Positions 33,310-35,981 of a stretch of DNA of 35,981 nt are shown piece by piece. Every line of letters starts with the position of its first letter. Position 1 is the stretch's first letter. Where the stretch lies: contig CAYONZ010000035.1 in the NCBI GenBank assembly GCA_964405465.1, positions 1 to 35,981 on the forward strand, given 5' to 3'. Source of the stretch: CAYONZ01 sp964405465 (GTDB lineage Bacteria > Bdellovibrionota > Bdellovibrionia > Bdellovibrionales > JAMPXM01). The notes under the pieces are model-generated. The model worked only from the letters and a program-made list of their open reading frames with translations, was not told where the DNA came from and made no database searches. Made by a program: the position numbers and the translations under genes.

Positions 33310-34563
33310 CTATTTTCTAGTCTCACCGTGGCCATGGCACACCCAGCGTAGAGAGGTGAGGGCTTCGAGCCCCACTGGTCCTCGCACGTGAAGTTTCTGG
33401 GTGCTGATGCCGATCTCGCCTCCCAGACCAAATTGAAAGCCGTCGGTAAATCGCGTGGAGCTATTCCAATAGACGACCGCAGCATCCACTTTTGTTTCGA
33501 ATTCACGAGCTGCCATTGTGTTTTGGGTCACGATGCATTCAGAGTGGCGCGAGCCAAACTCTTCAATGTGGTCAATTGCTTGAGCGAGATCTTTTACAAT
33601 TCTCGCACTGATCTTAAGATCAAGATACTCGGTTTTAAAAGTGTTTGGGCTTGCAAGAAAGACTCTGGGGGAAGAATTCAGAATATCCAACGAGTTTGCG
33701 CAAACATGCCATTCCACTTCGTGTGGCGCGAGCCGAGCATAGGCCTGACGGAGAAAGGTGTTTGCAATCTCATGGTCGACAAGGAGCGTTTCGATGGCAT
33801 TGCAGACACCTGGTCTTTGAGTCTTGGCGTTCTCTAAAATTTCGAGTGCCATCTTGAAATCGGCGTCGCGATGAACATACAGATGGCAAAGGCCTCGGTC
33901 ATTTTTTATCAGTGGGATGTTGGAGTGTTCGGTGACGTATTCAATGAGCGCATCCCCTCCGCGCGGGATTAAAACATCTATGAATTTATTTTGTTGCATT
34001 AACCAATCGCTCAATGAGCGGTCTGGATCCGTAATGCCCCAAAAAACTGCCGGAGCTACGGCATTTTCATTAAGGGCACGAGCTATAAGTTCATACAGAA
34101 CCTTTGCAGTGGTAAGGCTCTCGCGTCCTCCGCGAAGAATGATTCCGTTGCCTGCTTTAAATGCAAGCGAAAATGCTTCAGTGATCACATTGGGGCGCGA
34201 CTCAAAAATCATGAAGATGACGCCAAGAGGACTACGGATTTTCTTGAGTTCAGGGCCTTGAGTGAGTGCACGTACTTCTACGACCTCCCCAACTGGATCG
34301 GGTAGTGCTGCCACTTGCCTGAGACTTTCGCGCATGCTGCTTAGGCGTTCGGGGGTGAGTCGAAGACGATCAGCAAAAGCAGGCGTGTACTTATTTGAAG
34401 TTTTATAGAGATCGAGGTCTTGCTGATTGGCTGCCAAAATTTCATTTTGGTATTTGAGCAAAAGATCATTCAGCGTGAGCAGAGTGCGATTCTTTTTTTC
34501 TGTTTCGAGCGTGCGAAGTGATCTCGAAGAGTTTTTGATGTCGATGAGTTCTTGGTATTTCAT
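33310..34563 (-). CDS. proA: Gamma-glutamyl phosphate reductase
   Basis: A 417-residue NADPH-dependent reductase, second step of proline synthesis, giving glutamate semialdehyde. Aldehyde-dehydrogenase-fold motifs include SPLGVIFMIFESRPNV (111-126), KAGNGIILRGGRES (136-149), the catalytic cysteine C254 in QRPGVCNAIET and GLGGEIGISTQKLH near the C-terminus. Length is normal. Its ATG overlaps the proB stop by four bases (ATGA), so the kinase and reductase, which channel an unstable intermediate, are translated together. Confidence 0.98.
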   Translation of the reverse strand: MKYQELIDIKNSSRSLRTLETEKKNRTLLTLNDLLLKYQNEILAANQQDLDLYKTSNKYTPAFADRLRLTPERLSSMRESLRQVAALPDPVGEVVEVRALTQGPELKKIRSPLGVIFMIFESRPNVITEAFSLAFKAGNGIILRGGRESLTTAKVLYELIARALNENAVAPAVFWGITDPDRSLSDWLMQQNKFIDVLIPRGGDALIEYVTEHSNIPLIKNDRGLCHLYVHRDADFKMALEILENAKTQRPGVCNAIETLLVDHEIANTFLRQAYARLAPHEVEWHVCANSLDILNSSPRVFLASPNTFKTEYLDLKISARIVKDLAQAIDHIEEFGSRHSECIVTQNTMAAREFETKVDAAVVYWNSSTRFTDGFQFGLGGEIGISTQKLHVRGPVGLEALTSLRWVCHGHGETRK

Positions 34564-35357
34564 TTTTTATTTGAAACTTTCTTTTTATTTTTGAGAATGG
34601 GACCTACATGTGTTGCGATGGCCTGAGGATCGAGAAGTTTGAGCAGAGCGTGATTTTGGTCGCCACGTAAAATAGTTGTAGGCACTTTATGTTTTTGTGC
34701 ATGCAATGCCGCACGAAGTTTTGAATACATTCCCCCTCTGCCGTGGGCCGACTTTGCTTTTGCATCGATTGCATTGAGATGTTTAATGGTGAGGCGTGGA
34801 ATGTGTTGAATGAGTCTTGCGTTTGGATTTTTATCGGGATTCTGGTCAAAAAGACCGTCGACATTGGTCAAGATGATCAATCGATCCGCCTGCATTTCAA
34901 CTGCCACTAGGCTTGAAAGAAAGTCATTGTCACCAAATTGAATTTCGTCGGTGGCCACAGCGTCGTTTTCATTTAAGATAGGAAGAACTTTCCAGTCGAG
35001 AAGTTTTTTGAGTGTGTTGCGAAGGTTGGTACGATTTTTTTTATTTTTAAAATCACCGTAGGAAAGCAAGACCTGTGCACCCATCAGTCCGTGGGCTTGG
35101 AGTGCGAGGTTGTACTGCTCCATCAGCATGGGTTGACCGATGGCACTGAGAGCCTGTTTTTCTGGAAGGCTTTGCCAGTTTTTTGCAATTCGCTTGCGTG
35201 CCGAGGCGATGGCGCCAGAGGTCACCCAAATGATGTCAATACCATGGTTCTGTTTCAAAAAGGCGACGTCCTCAATCCATGAGCGTAAAAGCAGCGGACC
35301 TCCTTCGACAATAAGTTGGCTTCCCACTTTGATGATCCATAATCGACGCTGACTCAT
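34560..35357 (-). CDS. proB: Glutamate 5-kinase, short form without PUA domain
   Basis: A 265-residue amino-acid kinase that phosphorylates glutamate in the first step of proline synthesis. IKVGSQ (9-14), VTSGAIA (45-51), LNENDAV (about 137-143), FGDND and the HGRGGMYSK loop are present. The C-terminal PUA domain of the E. coli enzyme (about 367 residues) is missing and a lysine-rich tail (LKNKKKVSNKK) ends the protein. Short ProB forms exist in other bacteria, so I take it as functional; feedback control by proline may differ. AGGA lies six bases before the ATG. Confidence 0.95.
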   Translation of the reverse strand: MSQRRLWIIKVGSQLIVEGGPLLLRSWIEDVAFLKQNHGIDIIWVTSGAIASARKRIAKNWQSLPEKQALSAIGQPMLMEQYNLALQAHGLMGAQVLLSYGDFKNKKNRTNLRNTLKKLLDWKVLPILNENDAVATDEIQFGDNDFLSSLVAVEMQADRLIILTNVDGLFDQNPDKNPNARLIQHIPRLTIKHLNAIDAKAKSAHGRGGMYSKLRAALHAQKHKVPTTILRGDQNHALLKLLDPQAIATHVGPILKNKKKVSNKK

Positions 35358-35366
35358 TTCACTTCC

Positions 35367-35395
35367 TGTATTCTTTGTAGTGCAATTGCGGTCAA
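35367..35395 (-). promoter_or_regulatory. Possible promoter of proB
   Basis: On the minus strand TTGACC (35395-35390), 17 bases, AATACA (35372-35367). The spacing and hexamers are good, but transcription would start within a few bases of the ATG at 35357, leaving the ribosome site upstream of or at the 5' end. It would be a nearly leaderless message. Confidence 0.35.
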
Positions 35396-35485
35396 ACCCT
35401 AGCCCTTATCTCAGCATAAAAACCCGAAAAACTCGATCCTCGCTAGGAGAGATCACGTGAACTGTAGACCTTGGTCGAGAGGTAA

Positions 35486-35577
35486 GTTTGCGAAAAACTG
35501 CATGCAGTGAGATACTTGACTCGGCTCTTCGGGAGTCGAGGGTTTATGGCCCTATGTGAGGGATTTTTCTCGCAAAC
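35486..35577 (+). ncRNA. Possible multibranched structured leader
   Basis: GTTTGCGA (35486-35493) pairs with TCGCAAAC (35570-35577) around three internal hairpins: the 12-base palindrome ACTGCATGCAGT (35497-35508), CTTGACTC/GAGTCGAG (35515-35540, loop GGCTCTTCGG) and a short GGG...CCC stem (35540-35552). It lies 58 bases before the outer-membrane protein gene on the same strand. It matches no riboswitch, tRNA or known small RNA that I recognise. Confidence 0.35.
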
Positions 35578-35634
35578 CGGTCTTGTTGCCAAGTCGTAAT
35601 GTTCCGATAGGAGACGCAGTAAAAAAGGTGAAAT

Positions 35635-35981
35635 ATGCAACGCAGATTCTTCAACATCAAATTGTTAATTCTTCTTTTTAGTGTTTGGTGGTCTTCAATT
35701 TCTTGGGGCGACGCCTATGATTTGCCTAAGCAAGTCGCTGTTGAAAGTCGACTATTTGAAACAAAAAATGAATTCACGCCAATGGTGGGTTATCTTCCCT
35801 GGGACTCGTTCAATAAAAGTATTGTTTTTGGTGGGGCCTACACTCACTACTTTGGCTCTTATTGGGGATGGGAAGTGGTGAATGGTATGTCGGCAATGAA
35901 TCAGAACACTGGTTTGAAAGACGATCTCATCAACAACTTCGCCGTTCGGCCGTCGGGAATTTTGGATTTTATTCGCGCCTA
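35635..35981 (+). CDS. Outer-membrane beta-barrel domain protein (C-terminus beyond window)
   Basis: The frame is open from ATG 35635 to the last base, giving 115 residues of a longer protein. A signal peptide (1-25, hydrophobic KLLILLFSVWWSSISWG) precedes VESRLFETKNEFTPMVGYLPWDSF, FGGAYTHYFGSYWGWEVVNG and NNFAVRPSG. This resembles the N-terminus of the outer-membrane beta-barrel domain family known from myxobacteria and bdellovibrios (TIGR04565-like). In that family alternating aromatic and polar strands build a barrel in the outer membrane. AGGTG lies five bases before the ATG. The upstream structured region may regulate it. The rest of the gene, and hence its length, is not visible. Confidence 0.75.
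   Translation, partial: MQRRFFNIKLLILLFSVWWSSISWGDAYDLPKQVAVESRLFETKNEFTPMVGYLPWDSFNKSIVFGGAYTHYFGSYWGWEVVNGMSAMNQNTGLKDDLINNFAVRPSGILDFIRA

Noticed and set aside
34560..35357. proB as a truncated pseudogene
   Set aside because: The kinase domain is complete, the gene is coupled to proA by a four-base overlap, and short ProB forms without PUA are known.
35486..35577. tRNA or tmRNA gene
   Set aside because: There is an outer stem with three arms, but no GTTCGAATCC-like T-arm, no plausible anticodon arm and a size near 92 bases without a long variable-arm pattern.
35443..35640. Minus-strand frame of 65 codons before the outer-membrane protein gene
   Set aside because: It lies across the inverted-repeat structure and the other gene's ribosome site, with no ribosome site of its own.

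Overview
The window looks like a chromosomal segment of a Gram-negative bacterium, most likely a Bdellovibrio-like member of the Bdellovibrionota. Lineage is an inference from gene content: a bacterial deoxyhypusine-synthase-like protein, an outer-membrane barrel of the type common in myxobacteria and bdellovibrios, many lipoproteins and secreted orphan proteins, and a GDSL esterase beside a YbbA/YbbP-type exporter. Base composition is balanced and even. I see no tRNA, rRNA, CRISPR array, insertion sequence or phage gene.

Layout. 0-4.3 kb: a cut-off deoxyhypusine-synthase-like gene (-), a nucleotidyltransferase (+), an unrecognised single-span membrane protein (-) and an acyl-CoA desaturase with a coiled-coil tail (-). 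4.7-8.7 kb: a co-directional GDSL esterase / ABC ATPase / large FtsX-type permease operon (+). 8.9-11.4 kb: a DUF6580 membrane protein and a ferredoxin (+) converge on a DUF432-MscS channel pair (-). 11.7-14.6 kb: polyphosphate kinase overlapped by a SixA-like phosphatase with a lysine-rich tail (+). 14.6-17.8 kb: a glycosyltransferase-polysaccharide deacetylase fusion and a VWA lipoprotein (-). 17.8-18.1 kb: a possible orphan small RNA with its own terminator, plus a triple repeat. 18.1-23.0 kb: a Cys-rich secreted protein (+), then on (-) a receiver-only regulator, a P-loop AAA_28 protein, a beta-CASP RNA nuclease and a YcbB-type L,D-transpeptidase.

23.2-25.8 kb is the most unusual part. 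Two transcription units of secreted proteins (-), one containing a protein with a caspase-like His/Cys pair, are preceded by the same regulatory module: a 69-bp ungapped homologous block followed by a CGTTTCA...TGAAACG leader hairpin. The coding products are unrelated, so the control region itself seems to have been copied and kept.

25.8-36 kb: an alpha/beta hydrolase (+), a pseudouridine synthase and MATE transporter (-), a PP2A-like phosphatase fused to a degenerate PilZ-like domain (+), a small hypothetical (-), a DEAD-box helicase with an RG-rich tail (+), a proB-proA-DUF2288 proline operon (-), and, at the edge, an outer-membrane barrel gene (+) preceded by a potential multibranched structured leader.

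All family assignments come from reading motifs and recalled family patterns; no database search was run.
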